From Massilia horti (lineage in GTDB: Bacteria; Pseudomonadota; Gammaproteobacteria; Burkholderiales; Burkholderiaceae_D), in NCBI RefSeq assembly GCF_004614195.1, contig NZ_SPUM01000102.1:1-64000 (forward strand): a DNA stretch of 64,000 nt. The letters run 5' to 3'. A model generated the notes under the pieces. That model had not been told where the DNA came from and made no database searches. It saw only the letters and a program-made list of their open reading frames with translations. Shown piece after piece: positions 26,954-36,511 of the stretch. Both the position numbers and the translations under genes were made by a program. Positions within the stretch are counted from its first letter, which is position 1. Every line of letters starts with the position of its first letter.

Positions 26954-27472
26954 CTAATCGATATTCATGATCGCCTGACCGCTGACCTGATCAAAGACAA
27001 CGCCTTGCGCGGCATTGCCCCGGGACGCACTAGGCGATGATAGGAATTTTACCTTGAATTTAAGAAATCTTGATGTCTCGTCGGAAAAACTTTCGTCCCT
27101 GTGGGGCAAATACACCAGACTGCGATCAGCGCGGTCGAAAAACCAGCTGCCGGAAGGCAGGCCGGCGGGCGGCAGCCCGTCATATTCGCCTGCATAATTC
27201 GTGGGCTTATGACTGAGCCACGCGATCGGATTCTCATCCGCAAGCTGGCGCAGCGCCTGCTCGCCCCCGGCCGCCAGCAACTGCGCCGCACGCACCTGCA
27301 GCGCGATGCGCACGGTGCCAACCAGTTGTTTTACCGCAACACGTTCGGCCTCCGCCTGGTAATACCAAACCCTGCCGGCAAAGACCGCGACCAGCACGCC
27401 GAACAGCGCCGCCGCGACTGCGAACTCGAAGCGCGAAAATCCGCCCGGCTTGCGCGTTGGCCGATTGGTCAT
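26954..27472 (-). CDS. mshF: MshF/MshB-position pilin-like protein
   Basis: A 172-residue protein between mshG and mshA. The N-terminus GGFSRFEFAVAAALFGVLVAVFAG looks like a divergent prepilin, with G^FSRFEF placing Glu at +5. AERVAVKQLVGTVRIALQVR and a domain with PTNYAGEYDG, WFFDRADRSLVYLP follow. By position it corresponds to MshF (or MshB) in Vibrio and Shewanella loci; which of these is uncertain. It overlaps the mshG stop by four bases, so it is coupled. Confidence 0.65.
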   Translation of the reverse strand: MTNRPTRKPGGFSRFEFAVAAALFGVLVAVFAGRVWYYQAEAERVAVKQLVGTVRIALQVRAAQLLAAGGEQALRQLADENPIAWLSHKPTNYAGEYDGLPPAGLPSGSWFFDRADRSLVYLPHRDESFSDETSRFLKFKVKFLSSPSASRGNAAQGVVFDQVSGQAIMNID

Positions 27473-28698
27473 TTGTTGTGCAGCGCCGCCCTGCCCAGGT
27501 CCCAGATCGGAACGAAGATGCCAAGCGCCAGCACCAGCACCAGCACGCCCAAAAAGACGATCAGGATCGGCTCGATCTGGCTCGACAGCGTCTTCAGTTC
27601 GTAATCGACCTCGCGCTCGTACATCTGGGCGATCTCGTCCATCAGGTCGTCCAGCGAGCCGGATTCCTCGCCCACGGCGATCATCTGCAGCACGATCGGC
27701 GTGAACACGCCGGCATTGGTCGAGGTGCGCAGGATGCTTTCGCCGCGCTCGACGCCGTCACGCATATGCTCGATGCGCGAGGTCAGCCAGGCGTTGTCGA
27801 CGGTCTGGCCGACCACGGTCAGTGCCTGCACGATCGGCACTCCGCTCTTCATCGACAGCGCGAAGCTGCGCGCAAAGCGCGCCATCGTCGCCTTGTGGAT
27901 GATCTTGCCGGCGATCGGAATGCGCAGCTTGATCCGGTCCCAGGTCAGGCGCCCCGCGGGGGAGCTGGTCCAGGCGCGAAAGCCGAACACCGCGCCGACC
28001 GCGCCGCCCAGGAACAGCGGCCAGTACGACACCGAGAAGTTCGAGGCACCGATCAGCATGCGCGTCATCAAAGGCAGCTCGGCATGGAAGCTCGCGAACA
28101 CCTTCACGAATTGCGGGATCACCCAGATGTTCACCACCGCCATCGCCATGATCATCGCGATCACGACGAATGACGGGTAGCGCAACGCGGTCTTGACCCG
28201 CTCGCGCATCTCGCGGTCGAATTCGAGATGATTGAACAGGCGCAGGAACACTTCGTCCAGGCGCCCTGTCATCTCGCCCACGCGCACCATCGACAGGTAG
28301 AAGCTCGAGAAGCACTCCGGATGGCGGCGCATGGCGCTCGATAGTTCGCGGCCCGAATCGAGCGACTCGCGCAGGTCCTTGATCACCCGCGCGAACGACT
28401 TGTTGATCGCCGACTCCTGCAGTCCGGCCAGGCCACGCATGATCGGCACCCCGGACTTGAGCAAGGTATAGATCTGGCGCGAGAACAGCTGCACGTCCAT
28501 CGACGTGACCTTTCGTTCGCTGAGCTTGCGCCACCAGTCGCGCTGCCCGGCGGCCGATTTGGTTGTCGCCGTGATCTCGATCGGCGTGATGCCGCTGCCG
28601 AACAGCTGGTCCGCGACCGCGCCGCTGTCGGCCCCTTCCAGCACCCCCTGCATCAGTTCGCCGCGCCCGTCGCGGCCCTTGTAGGCAAAAAACGGCAC
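27469..28698 (-). CDS. mshG: MSHA inner membrane platform protein MshG (GspF/PilC family)
   Basis: A 409-residue platform protein of type II secretion/type IV pili. It has two GspF domains (FSRQIYTLLKSGVPIMRGL and FARSFALSMKSGVPIVQAL) and about three transmembrane helices, with the last at the C-terminus. It transmits motion from MshE to the growing pilus. The start is GTG 28698 (VPFFAYKGRDG), only one base after the mshE stop. Confidence 0.92.
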   Translation of the reverse strand: MPFFAYKGRDGRGELMQGVLEGADSGAVADQLFGSGITPIEITATTKSAAGQRDWWRKLSERKVTSMDVQLFSRQIYTLLKSGVPIMRGLAGLQESAINKSFARVIKDLRESLDSGRELSSAMRRHPECFSSFYLSMVRVGEMTGRLDEVFLRLFNHLEFDREMRERVKTALRYPSFVVIAMIMAMAVVNIWVIPQFVKVFASFHAELPLMTRMLIGASNFSVSYWPLFLGGAVGAVFGFRAWTSSPAGRLTWDRIKLRIPIAGKIIHKATMARFARSFALSMKSGVPIVQALTVVGQTVDNAWLTSRIEHMRDGVERGESILRTSTNAGVFTPIVLQMIAVGEESGSLDDLMDEIAQMYEREVDYELKTLSSQIEPILIVFLGVLVLVLALGIFVPIWDLGRAALHNK

Positions 28699-28699
28699 G

Positions 28700-30403
28700 T
28701 CAATCCTCTAACTGGTTCGACACCCGCATCGCCTCGGCGATGGTGGTGCGCCCCTGGACCGCCAGTTGAACCGCATGGCGGCGCAGCGTGTTGCCCCCCA
28801 TTTCGGCCTGGGCCGCCGCGAGGAAGTGCGACGGGTCCGGATGGTTGACCGCGTCGAGCACCTTGCGCGTCATCTCCAGCAGTTCGTATACCCCGGTCCG
28901 GCCGCGGTAGCCGGTGCCGTTACAGTGCGAGCAGCCCTTCCCGTGGAAGAAGCGGGTGGTTTGCGCGTGTTCGCCCAGCTCCGCGCGCAGCCAGCCGTAT
29001 TCGGGGGGCGCCGGCTGGTATTCGGTGCTGCAGCTCTCGCAGATCACGCGCACCAGGCGCTGCGCCAGCACCGCCTGCAGCGAGCCGCCCACCATGTAGC
29101 GCGGCACGCCCATGTCCATCAGGCGCAGCGGGGTGCTGGCGGCGTCGTTGGTGTGCAGGGTCGAGAGCACCAGGTGGCCGGTCATCGCCGCGCGCAGGCC
29201 GATCTGGGCGGTCTCCTGGTCACGCATCTCGCCGACCAGCACGATGTCCGGGTCCTGGCGCAGCGCCGAACGCAGCACGCGCGCGAACGACAGCTCGATC
29301 TTGTCGTTGACCTGCACCTGGTTGATGCCCGAGAGCCGGTACTCGACCGGGTCCTCGACCGTGATCAGCTTTTTCTCGACGGAGTTCAGCTCCGCCAGCG
29401 CGCTGTAGAGGGTGGTGGTCTTGCCGCTGCCGGTGGGGCCGGTCACCAGCACCAGGCCGTTGGGCCGCTGGACGATCGCGCGAAAGCGCTCGACCAGCCA
29501 CGGCGGCATGCCGATCGCGTCCAGCCGCAGCGTGGTGCCGGCCTGGTTCAAGAGACGCATCACGACCGACTCGCCGTACTGGGTGGGCATGGTGGAGATA
29601 CGCACGTCGACCCGCTGGTTGCGCACCTTGACGGCAAAGCGGCCGTCCTGCGGCAGGCGCTTTTCCGAGATGTCCAGGTCGGCCATGAGCTTCAAGCGCA
29701 GGGCCAGCGGGGTGGCGATCTTGGCGTCGGCCTCGGTCTGCAGGTGCAGCACGCCGTCGATGCGAAAGCGGATCTGCAGGCGGCTGTCCTGCGGCTCGAT
29801 GTGGATGTCCGAGGCGCGCACCTGGGTGGCATCGTCGAACACCGACTGCAGCAGCTTGACGATCGGCGCTTCTTCCAGCCCCGGATTGGCGGCCAGCGCG
29901 CCAAAGTCGACAAACGCGTCGCCCATGTCCTGCTCGAGCTCGCGCGCAAGGCCGGTGATCTCGCCGGTACGGCGGTAGATGCGGTCGATCGCGGCCAGCA
30001 CCTCGGTCTCGTTGACGACCGCCAGCTCGACGCCTTTTCTCAACAAGCGCGCGATTTCGTCGTAGGCGAACAGGTCAGTCGGGTCGGACACGCCGACCAG
30101 CACGGTCTCGCGACGGTCTTCCAGCACCAGCGCGCGGAAGCGCCGCGCCGCCGTCTCCGGCAGCAATCGCACGACCTCGGCGTTGATGTTGTAGAACTTG
30201 AGGTTGATGTAGGGGATGTTGAGCTGGCGCGCCAGCGCGCCCGAAATCTGTTCTTCGGTCACGAAGCCGTTGTCGACGAACACCCGTCCCAGCTTGCGTC
30301 CGCTGCGCTTTTGTTCCGCCAGCGCCGAATTGAGCTGGTCCTCCGACAGCAGCTTCTGCTGGACCAAGATTTCGCCCAGGCGAACTTTTTCTGGCCTTGC
30401 CAT
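28700..30403 (-). CDS. mshE: MSHA extension ATPase MshE with c-di-GMP-binding MshEN domain
   Basis: A 567-residue GspE/PilB-type ATPase powering pilus extension. The N-terminal MshEN domain shows two tandem 24-residue motifs (residues 8-31 and 37-60) separated by KRSGR; the first begins RLG, the second KLG, and both end in Q, the pattern known to bind c-di-GMP. Walker A is GPTGSGKTTTLYS and a four-Cys zinc site (CESC...CSHC) lies near the C-terminus. ATG 30403 fits the family start; the longer frame is rejected. It is the first gene of the msh structural block. Confidence 0.94.
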   Translation of the reverse strand: MARPEKVRLGEILVQQKLLSEDQLNSALAEQKRSGRKLGRVFVDNGFVTEEQISGALARQLNIPYINLKFYNINAEVVRLLPETAARRFRALVLEDRRETVLVGVSDPTDLFAYDEIARLLRKGVELAVVNETEVLAAIDRIYRRTGEITGLARELEQDMGDAFVDFGALAANPGLEEAPIVKLLQSVFDDATQVRASDIHIEPQDSRLQIRFRIDGVLHLQTEADAKIATPLALRLKLMADLDISEKRLPQDGRFAVKVRNQRVDVRISTMPTQYGESVVMRLLNQAGTTLRLDAIGMPPWLVERFRAIVQRPNGLVLVTGPTGSGKTTTLYSALAELNSVEKKLITVEDPVEYRLSGINQVQVNDKIELSFARVLRSALRQDPDIVLVGEMRDQETAQIGLRAAMTGHLVLSTLHTNDAASTPLRLMDMGVPRYMVGGSLQAVLAQRLVRVICESCSTEYQPAPPEYGWLRAELGEHAQTTRFFHGKGCSHCNGTGYRGRTGVYELLEMTRKVLDAVNHPDPSHFLAAAQAEMGGNTLRRHAVQLAVQGRTTIAEAMRVSNQLED

Positions 30404-30612
30404 GACATCCCTTGAATCGTTATTTGCGGCACATTTTATTCCAGAAACATGGGATATTTCGCGGCGCGTGGTACTTTTCTGTGGCCGATTCGCCGCGTTG
30501 CGTGCCGCCGACGCCCGCCGGGCGGGCAACGGGCCGCGCTATCGCACGCGTCAAGGCTGGGTTAACATAGAGCAACAGCGGCACGCGGTGCCCGCACCAG
30601 CCGGAGTTTGTC

Positions 30613-33600
30613 TTGCAGTTGTTTCGTCGTCACGCCCTTCCTTCGATCCGTTCGAAGCTTGTCACCCTGGTGCTGGCCTGCGCCCTGCCGATCCTGGTCG
30701 GCTACCTGGTGTTCGCCCGCGATGCCGCCCGCCAGGAGCACGCGCACATCGAGCGCGACGCGGCGACCTTGGCCGAGGCGCTGGCGGCGGCGGTCGACCG
30801 CGAGCTGGAGAACGGCCAGACCGCCGCCAAGGTGATGGCCAACTCGCCGCTGCTGGCCAACGGCGACCTGGCGGCATTCCACGCCAACGCGCGCATGCTG
30901 CTGCGGCCCGAGTTTCCGGTGTACGCGTTCGTGCTCTCCGGCGCCGACGGACGCACGCTGCTGCACACCCGCTACGCCTACGGACCGAGCACGCCGTCCG
31001 ACGGCAACGAGGCCGAGATCCGGCGCGTGTTCGCCAGCGGCGACACGGTGACCTCCGGCCTGCACCGCGCCGACCCGTCGCAGCCATTCGTGTTTTCGGT
31101 CGTGGTGCCAGTCTGGAAGGACGGCAAGGTCGAGTATGCGCTCTCGGTGCTGCTCCGTCCCAAGCGACTGGGCGACCTGCTGGCCGCGCAGCACCTGCCG
31201 GAGGACTGGAACGCCGAACTGTTCGACAGCCGGCAGCTGATGGTCGCTCGCAACATCGACCTGACGCGGCATATCGGCGAACGCATGCGGCGTGACCTGA
31301 CCGCGCTCGGCAAGCACAACCGAACGGGGGTCGTGCCGCCACCGGCCAGCGGCGAGGACATCAACTTTGCCGCTTTCGCGCACACAGCCGACGGCTGGAC
31401 CGTCACGGTCGACTTTCCGCCCGGCGCCGCCAGCGAACTGCTGGGGCGCTCGCCGGGCGCGATCCTGTTGTGGGTGGGCGCGCTTTTGCTCATTACGCTG
31501 GGTGGCGCATGGCGGATCGGCGGGTCGATCGCGCGCGCGGTGCGCGCCCTGACCAGCCCGGCGGCGGCGCTCGGGCGCGGCGAGCCGCTGGTTATTCCGC
31601 CGCTGCCGATACGCGAGGCGGCGGCGGTCGCAAACGCGCTGCGCAAGGTCGAGGGCGAACTGGTCGGATACCGGACCAGGCTGGAGTCGCTGGTGGCCGC
31701 GCGCACGGCCGAACTGGCGCATTCGAACCTGCTGCTGGAGACCGTCTACGGATCGGCGCCGGTCGGGCTGTGCTTCATGGATCACAACCTGCGCTTCGTG
31801 ATGGTCAACGACTACCTGGCCACGCTCAACGCGCTGCCCACGAGCGAACACATCGGCCACACCCTGCCCGAACTGCTGGGCGAACTCGGCATCCAGTTCG
31901 AGGAGCCCTACCGGCGCGTCCTCGAAACCGGACGGCCGCTGCTGGACTTCGAAAGCACCGGAGAAGTGCCGCGCGCACCGGGCATGGTCAGGCACTGGAT
32001 CGCCAGCTACTATCCAGCCTACAGCAAGAACGGCGAACTGGCCGGCATCAACGCCGTGGTGCTCGACATCACCGAGCGCAAGCGGGAGGAGCAGCGTAAC
32101 CGGGACAACGAAGAGATGTTCCGCGCGCTGTACGAGCGTTCCGGCGACGCCCACATGATGGTGGCCTACGGGGGCGGTTACGTGAGCGCGAACCCGGCCA
32201 CCCTGGTCCTGTTCGGCTACGACAGCATCGATGAGTTCCTGACGCTCACGCCATTGTCCACCTCCCCCGAATTCCAGAGCGGCGGCGTGCCCTCCGACGA
32301 GCTGTGCATGCAGTACATGCGCCGCGCCCTGGCCACGGGCAGCGCGCACTTCGAATGGGTGCACCAGCGGCGCGATGGCAGCACCTTCCACGCCGACGTG
32401 ATGATGACCAGCGTGGACATCGGCGGCAAGGTCATGATGCAGGTGACGGTACGCGACATCAGCGAGCGCGTGGCGGCCGAGGCAGCGCTGCGCGCGGCCG
32501 GCGAACGGCTGGCGCAGGCCAGCCGCGTCAAGGGCGAATTTTTGGCCAATATGAGCCACGAGATCCGCACCCCGATGAACGCGATCCTGGGCCTGGCGCG
32601 CCTGCTGGAAGAGTCGGGGCTGCCGCGGCGCGAGAGCGGCTACGTGGCGCGCATGAAGACCGCGGCGCGCTCGCTGCTTGCCATGCTCAACGACGTGCTC
32701 GATTTTTCGCGCGTCGAAGCGGGGCAGCTCACGCTCGAACACACCTGCTTCCGGCTTGAGGACGTGCTCCACAATATCGCTGTGCTGACCGCGTCCAATG
32801 CCTGGGACAAGGGGGTGGAACCGGTGTTCGCGATTGCCCCCGGCGTGCCGCCGCAACTGGTGGGCGACCCCACGCGGCTCGAGCAGGTGCTGCTCAACCT
32901 GGTGGGTAATGCGATCAAATTCACCGAACAGGGCGAGGTGGTGCTCTCGGTGCGCGCCCAGCCGCTGGCGCACGGACAGGTGGAGCTGGCGTTCGCGGTG
33001 CGCGATACCGGCGTGGGCATCCCCAGCGACCAGCAGCAGCGCATGTTCGAGGCCTTCACCCAGGGCGACAGCTCGACCAGCCGCAAGTATGGCGGCGCCG
33101 GCCTGGGGCTCGCGATTGCGCGCCGGCTGGTGGAGATGATGGGCGGCAGCCTGGAAGTGTCCAGCGCGCCGGGGCGAGGTTCTCAGTTCAGCTTTTCGAT
33201 CGTGCTCGACAGCGTGCCATTGGAGCAGGCGCTGCCCGCGTCCGGTCTCACCGTGCTGGTGGCGGACGACAACGACAGCGCCTGCGCCGCCCTGGCCGAG
33301 GCCTGCGCCGGCTTCGGCTGGCAGGTGGACCGTGCCGGCAGCGGCAGCGAAGCGCTTGCGCTGCTGCGCGGCGAACGCCGCTACGACCTGGCGTTCATCG
33401 ACAGCGCCATGCCGGACCTGGACGGCGTGACCGTGCTGTCGTACGCGCGCGCCGACCAGGCAATCGACATGCCGCGCTGCGCGCTGCTGGCGGCGGACCC
33501 GGAACGCGAGCGCTTGACGGCGCTGGCGCCGGACCTGCACCTTGATGCGATCCTCGGCAAGCCGGTTACGCCCGGCGCGCTGCTCCAGGCCATCTTTCAT

Positions 33601-34671
33601 CTGCGCGGCGAGCAGCCGCGCGCGGCGCAGCCGGCGGTGAAGCCGCTCGCACGCAGGCTCGCCGGCATCTCCGTGCTGCTGGTGGAGGACAACCTGATCA
33701 ACCAGGAAGTGGCCAACTACATCCTGATCCATGCCGGGGCGGCGGTCGACATCGCTGCCAACGGCCAGGCCGCCCTGTCGATGCTGGCCGAGGGCGAGCG
33801 CTACGACGCGGTGCTGATGGACCTGCAGATGCCGGTCATGAGCGGCTTTGACGCGGCGGCGGCGATCCGCGCGATGGGCCTCTTTGATCTGCCGATCGTG
33901 GCGATGACGGCCAACGCGTCCGACGAGGACCGGCAGCGCACACTGGCCGCCGGCATGAACGCGCACCTGGCCAAGCCGCTCGATGTCGACGAGCTGGTGG
34001 ACACGCTGGCGCGCCTGTGCGCCCTGCCCTCGCCCGCTTGCGCGCCGCAGACAGCGCTTGCCGATCCGGCGCCGGCCAGCATTCCGGGGATCGACCTGAA
34101 GGCGACCCTGCCGCGCTTTGGCGGCAGCTTTGCCAGCTTCGCGGCGCTGCTCAAGCGGCTGGAGAGCTCGCAGGGCGGCACCCTGGACGAAGTGCGCGCC
34201 ATGCTGCGCCGCTCCGATCGCCAGGGAGCCGCGCAGCTGGTGCACCGGCTGCGCGGCGTCGCCGCCAACCTCGGCGCGACCGACGTGGCGGCGCTGGCGC
34301 TCGAACTGGAGCAGGCACTGCGCAGCGCCGACGATGCAGCGCTCGCGGTGCGCCTGGCGCGGCTGGACAGCGCACTGCAGGTGGTGCTGGACGCGGCGCG
34401 TGAATTGCAGGCGAATGCACCCGCGGCGACGCTGGCGGTGGCGCCAGGCGCCGCTTCGCCTGCGCCGCACACCGATCTGGTGCGGCTGTTAGAATTGCTT
34501 CGTACTAACAACCTGAAGGCGATGGCGCAGTTCGACGCCCTGCGCCCGGCGCTTGAACTATCCTTGGCAGCGCAGGAAAACGTGGCGCTGGCGGAAGCGG
34601 TCGAGACCCTGCGTTTCGATACGGCTGCCAGCCTGGTGCAGCAGATTTTGGACCGGAAGACTGACGCATGA
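30613..34671 (+). CDS. Hybrid sensor histidine kinase with two PAS, two receivers and HPt
   Basis: A 1352-residue membrane kinase. N-terminal transmembrane helix (about 16-34), a periplasmic sensor region, a second helix (about 285-303), a HAMP-like segment, two PAS domains (about 370-490 and 495-620), HisKA with H649 in MSHEIRTPMN, HATPase (DTGVGIPSD, GGAGLGLAI), receiver 1 (D930), receiver 2 (D1070 in VLMDLQMP) and HPt with H1211 (QLVHRLRG). The only suitable start is TTG 30613 with GGAG six bases upstream. Its stop overlaps the downstream diguanylate cyclase by four bases, so phosphotransfer to that receiver is likely. Confidence 0.9.
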   Translation: MQLFRRHALPSIRSKLVTLVLACALPILVGYLVFARDAARQEHAHIERDAATLAEALAAAVDRELENGQTAAKVMANSPLLANGDLAAFHANARMLLRPEFPVYAFVLSGADGRTLLHTRYAYGPSTPSDGNEAEIRRVFASGDTVTSGLHRADPSQPFVFSVVVPVWKDGKVEYALSVLLRPKRLGDLLAAQHLPEDWNAELFDSRQLMVARNIDLTRHIGERMRRDLTALGKHNRTGVVPPPASGEDINFAAFAHTADGWTVTVDFPPGAASELLGRSPGAILLWVGALLLITLGGAWRIGGSIARAVRALTSPAAALGRGEPLVIPPLPIREAAAVANALRKVEGELVGYRTRLESLVAARTAELAHSNLLLETVYGSAPVGLCFMDHNLRFVMVNDYLATLNALPTSEHIGHTLPELLGELGIQFEEPYRRVLETGRPLLDFESTGEVPRAPGMVRHWIASYYPAYSKNGELAGINAVVLDITERKREEQRNRDNEEMFRALYERSGDAHMMVAYGGGYVSANPATLVLFGYDSIDEFLTLTPLSTSPEFQSGGVPSDELCMQYMRRALATGSAHFEWVHQRRDGSTFHADVMMTSVDIGGKVMMQVTVRDISERVAAEAALRAAGERLAQASRVKGEFLANMSHEIRTPMNAILGLARLLEESGLPRRESGYVARMKTAARSLLAMLNDVLDFSRVEAGQLTLEHTCFRLEDVLHNIAVLTASNAWDKGVEPVFAIAPGVPPQLVGDPTRLEQVLLNLVGNAIKFTEQGEVVLSVRAQPLAHGQVELAFAVRDTGVGIPSDQQQRMFEAFTQGDSSTSRKYGGAGLGLAIARRLVEMMGGSLEVSSAPGRGSQFSFSIVLDSVPLEQALPASGLTVLVADDNDSACAALAEACAGFGWQVDRAGSGSEALALLRGERRYDLAFIDSAMPDLDGVTVLSYARADQAIDMPRCALLAADPERERLTALAPDLHLDAILGKPVTPGALLQAIFHLRGEQPRAAQPAVKPLARRLAGISVLLVEDNLINQEVANYILIHAGAAVDIAANGQAALSMLAEGERYDAVLMDLQMPVMSGFDAAAAIRAMGLFDLPIVAMTANASDEDRQRTLAAGMNAHLAKPLDVDELVDTLARLCALPSPACAPQTALADPAPASIPGIDLKATLPRFGGSFASFAALLKRLESSQGGTLDEVRAMLRRSDRQGAAQLVHRLRGVAANLGATDVAALALELEQALRSADDAALAVRLARLDSALQVVLDAARELQANAPAATLAVAPGAASPAPHTDLVRLLELLRTNNLKAMAQFDALRPALELSLAAQENVALAEAVETLRFDTAASLVQQILDRKTDA

Positions 34672-35591
34672 GCTGGACTGACCTGGCCGTCAACGGCCGC
34701 ATCCTTGTCGTCGACGACGCAATGGAAAACATCCAGGTCCTGAACGGGGCTTTGGAAGGCGAGCATGAGGTGCTGTTCGCGATGAGTGGCGAAAAGGCGC
34801 TCGAGCTCGCGCGCGGCCAGCGCCCGGACCTGATCCTGCTCGATGCGATCATGCCCGGCATGGATGGCTACGCGGTGTGCGACGCCCTGCGCGCCGGCCC
34901 CGACACGCGCGACATCCCGGTCATCTTCGTCACCGCGCTCAAGACCCCGGAAGACGAAACGCGGGCGCTGGCGGCCGGCGCCGCCGACTTCATCAGCAAA
35001 CCGGTGAACGCGGCGGTGGTGCGGGCGCGCGTGCGCACCCACCTGACCATCAAGCGCCAGAGCGACGCGCTGCGCGCGCTGACCCTGACCGACGGCCTGA
35101 CCCAGGTGGCCAACCGGCGCGCGTTCGACCAGCGTTTGGAAGCCGAATGGCGGCGCTGCGAACGGGCCGCGCTGCCGATATCGCTGATCCTGGTCGACGT
35201 CGACCACTTCAAGGCCTACAACGACCATTACGGCCACCAGGCCGGGGACGCCTGCCTGGTGCGGGTGGGCATGGCGCTGCGCCGGGTGGCAGGACGCCCG
35301 CAAGACCTGGTCGCGCGCTACGGCGGCGAGGAATTCGCGATCCTGCTGCCCCAGCTCGATGCCGGGGGCGCCGAGGGGCTGGCCATGCGCCTGCAGGCGG
35401 AACTGGCGCTGCTCGAGATCGAGCATGCCACTTCCCCCACTTCGCCCTGGCTCACGGTGAGCATGGGCATCGCGCAAATGGCGCCGGCCGGGGCGGCCGA
35501 ACCGGCGGCGCTGGTCGAAGCGGCGGATGCCCGCCTGTACCTGGCCAAGCGCGCCGGGCGCAATTGCTTTCGCATCGGCAGCGCCTCGTGA
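34668..35591 (+). CDS. Response regulator diguanylate cyclase (REC-GGDEF)
   Basis: A 307-residue protein: a receiver domain with acceptor D59 (LILLDAIMPGMDGY) and a GGDEF domain with intact GGEEF (residues 219-223). The inhibitory I-site RPQD lies five residues before the GGEEF, so product feedback by c-di-GMP is expected. It makes c-di-GMP from two GTP in the cytoplasm. The ATGA overlap with the hybrid kinase indicates coupled expression and a phosphorelay. It is near mshE, which has a c-di-GMP-binding N-terminus. It converges with the MaoC genes, 7 bases apart. Confidence 0.93.
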   Translation: MSWTDLAVNGRILVVDDAMENIQVLNGALEGEHEVLFAMSGEKALELARGQRPDLILLDAIMPGMDGYAVCDALRAGPDTRDIPVIFVTALKTPEDETRALAAGAADFISKPVNAAVVRARVRTHLTIKRQSDALRALTLTDGLTQVANRRAFDQRLEAEWRRCERAALPISLILVDVDHFKAYNDHYGHQAGDACLVRVGMALRRVAGRPQDLVARYGGEEFAILLPQLDAGGAEGLAMRLQAELALLEIEHATSPTSPWLTVSMGIAQMAPAGAAEPAALVEAADARLYLAKRAGRNCFRIGSAS

Positions 35592-35598
35592 GCGCAGC

Positions 35599-36051
35599 TT
35601 ACGGCAAGTAAAGCAGCAGGAATTCGGCCACGCAGACCGGCTTGCCGTCGTCCTCGCGCTCGACATCGACATCGAGCAGCATCAGGCCGCCACCCTTGCG
35701 CTCGGATACCTCGCGCAGCGCGATGCGTCCGCACACCCTGCTGCCGGACGGCAGCGGCGCCGGGAAGCGCACCTTGTTCACGCCGTAGTTCAGGACCATT
35801 TTCGCGTTCGGCATGTTGATCACGTCGGCCAACATCGCCGGCAGCATCGACAGCGTCAAAAAGCCGTGCGCGATCGTGGTGCCAAACGGCGCGTCGCGGC
35901 AGCGCTCCTGGTCGACGTGGATCCACTGATGGTCGTCGGTGGCGTCGGCAAAGGTGGAAATGCGCTCTTGCGTAATCGCGAAAAAGCGCGAGACGCCAAG
36001 CTCCTGCCCGGCAAGGGCGCGCAAATCGTCCAGACTCAATATCTCACGCAT
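35599..36051 (-). CDS. MaoC-like (hotdog) enoyl-CoA hydratase, small
   Basis: A 150-residue single hotdog-fold protein of the MaoC/(R)-specific hydratase type. The [11 protein letters not shown] motif supplies the catalytic Asp and His, followed by [13 protein letters not shown]. It probably hydrates an enoyl-CoA in the cytoplasm. ATG 36051 (MREILSLDD) overlaps the second MaoC gene by eight bases. It is the last of four overlapping genes; substrate unknown. Because it also resembles PhaJ it could in principle feed PHA synthesis, but this is inference. Confidence 0.85.
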   Translation of the reverse strand: MREILSLDDLRALAGQELGVSRFFAITQERISTFADATDDHQWIHVDQERCRDAPFGTTIAHGFLTLSMLPAMLADVINMPNAKMVLNYGVNKVRFPAPLPSGSRVCGRIALREVSERKGGGLMLLDVDVEREDDGKPVCVAEFLLLYLP

Positions 36052-36511
36052 CGTTTTCTCCCATCGGGCGGCGCCCGAACATTCCCATTCCATCGACGGT
36101 ACACACCGGCTCGCCGTGCTGGTTGGTGGCGGTCCAGCGCGACCACACGACCCCGCGGTCCGGCTTGGAGTTTGAAGCCTTGACCTCGCGGGTCAAGTAG
36201 CGCACGTGCAGGGTGTCGCCGGCGCGCACCGGCTGCAGCCAGCGCACGCCGTCCAGGCCGGGCGAGCCCATGCTGGAGGCCGCGCACATCAGGCCGTCCA
36301 CCACCATCCGCATCATCATGCTGCAGGTGTGCCAGCCGCTGGCGATCACGCCGCCGTAGATCGAATCCCGGGCCGCATCAGGGTCGACATGGAACGGCTG
36401 CGGGTCGAACTGTCTGGCGAAGGCGATGATCTCGTCCTCGGTCACGGTGCGCTTGCCCAGGTCGATCTCCTGGCCTGGATAGAAGTCTTCGAAGTACCAT
36501 TGCCTGCTCAT
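36044..36511 (-). CDS. MaoC-like (hotdog) dehydratase
   Basis: A 155-residue MaoC-domain protein. [17 protein letters not shown] holds the Asp/His pair, and [16 protein letters not shown] is the family's second helix. It starts at ATG 36511, overlapping the acyl-CoA dehydrogenase stop by four bases. It probably acts with its neighbour either as a partner subunit or on a second enoyl-CoA; the two share only the general hotdog pattern. Confidence 0.86.
   Translation of the reverse strand: MSRQWYFEDFYPGQEIDLGKRTVTEDEIIAFARQFDPQPFHVDPDAARDSIYGGVIASGWHTCSMMMRMVVDGLMCAASSMGSPGLDGVRWLQPVRAGDTLHVRYLTREVKASNSKPDRGVVWSRWTATNQHGEPVCTVDGMGMFGRRPMGENDA

Noticed and set aside
30404..30612. Sigma-54 or flagellar-type promoter for mshE
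   Set aside because: No TGGC-N-TTGC or sigma-28 pattern was found; only a weak TAAAAT -10-like sequence without -35.
30562..34470. A 1302-codon minus-strand open frame opposite the hybrid kinase
   Set aside because: Codon-bias shadow; the plus strand encodes all kinase, receiver and HPt motifs in one frame.
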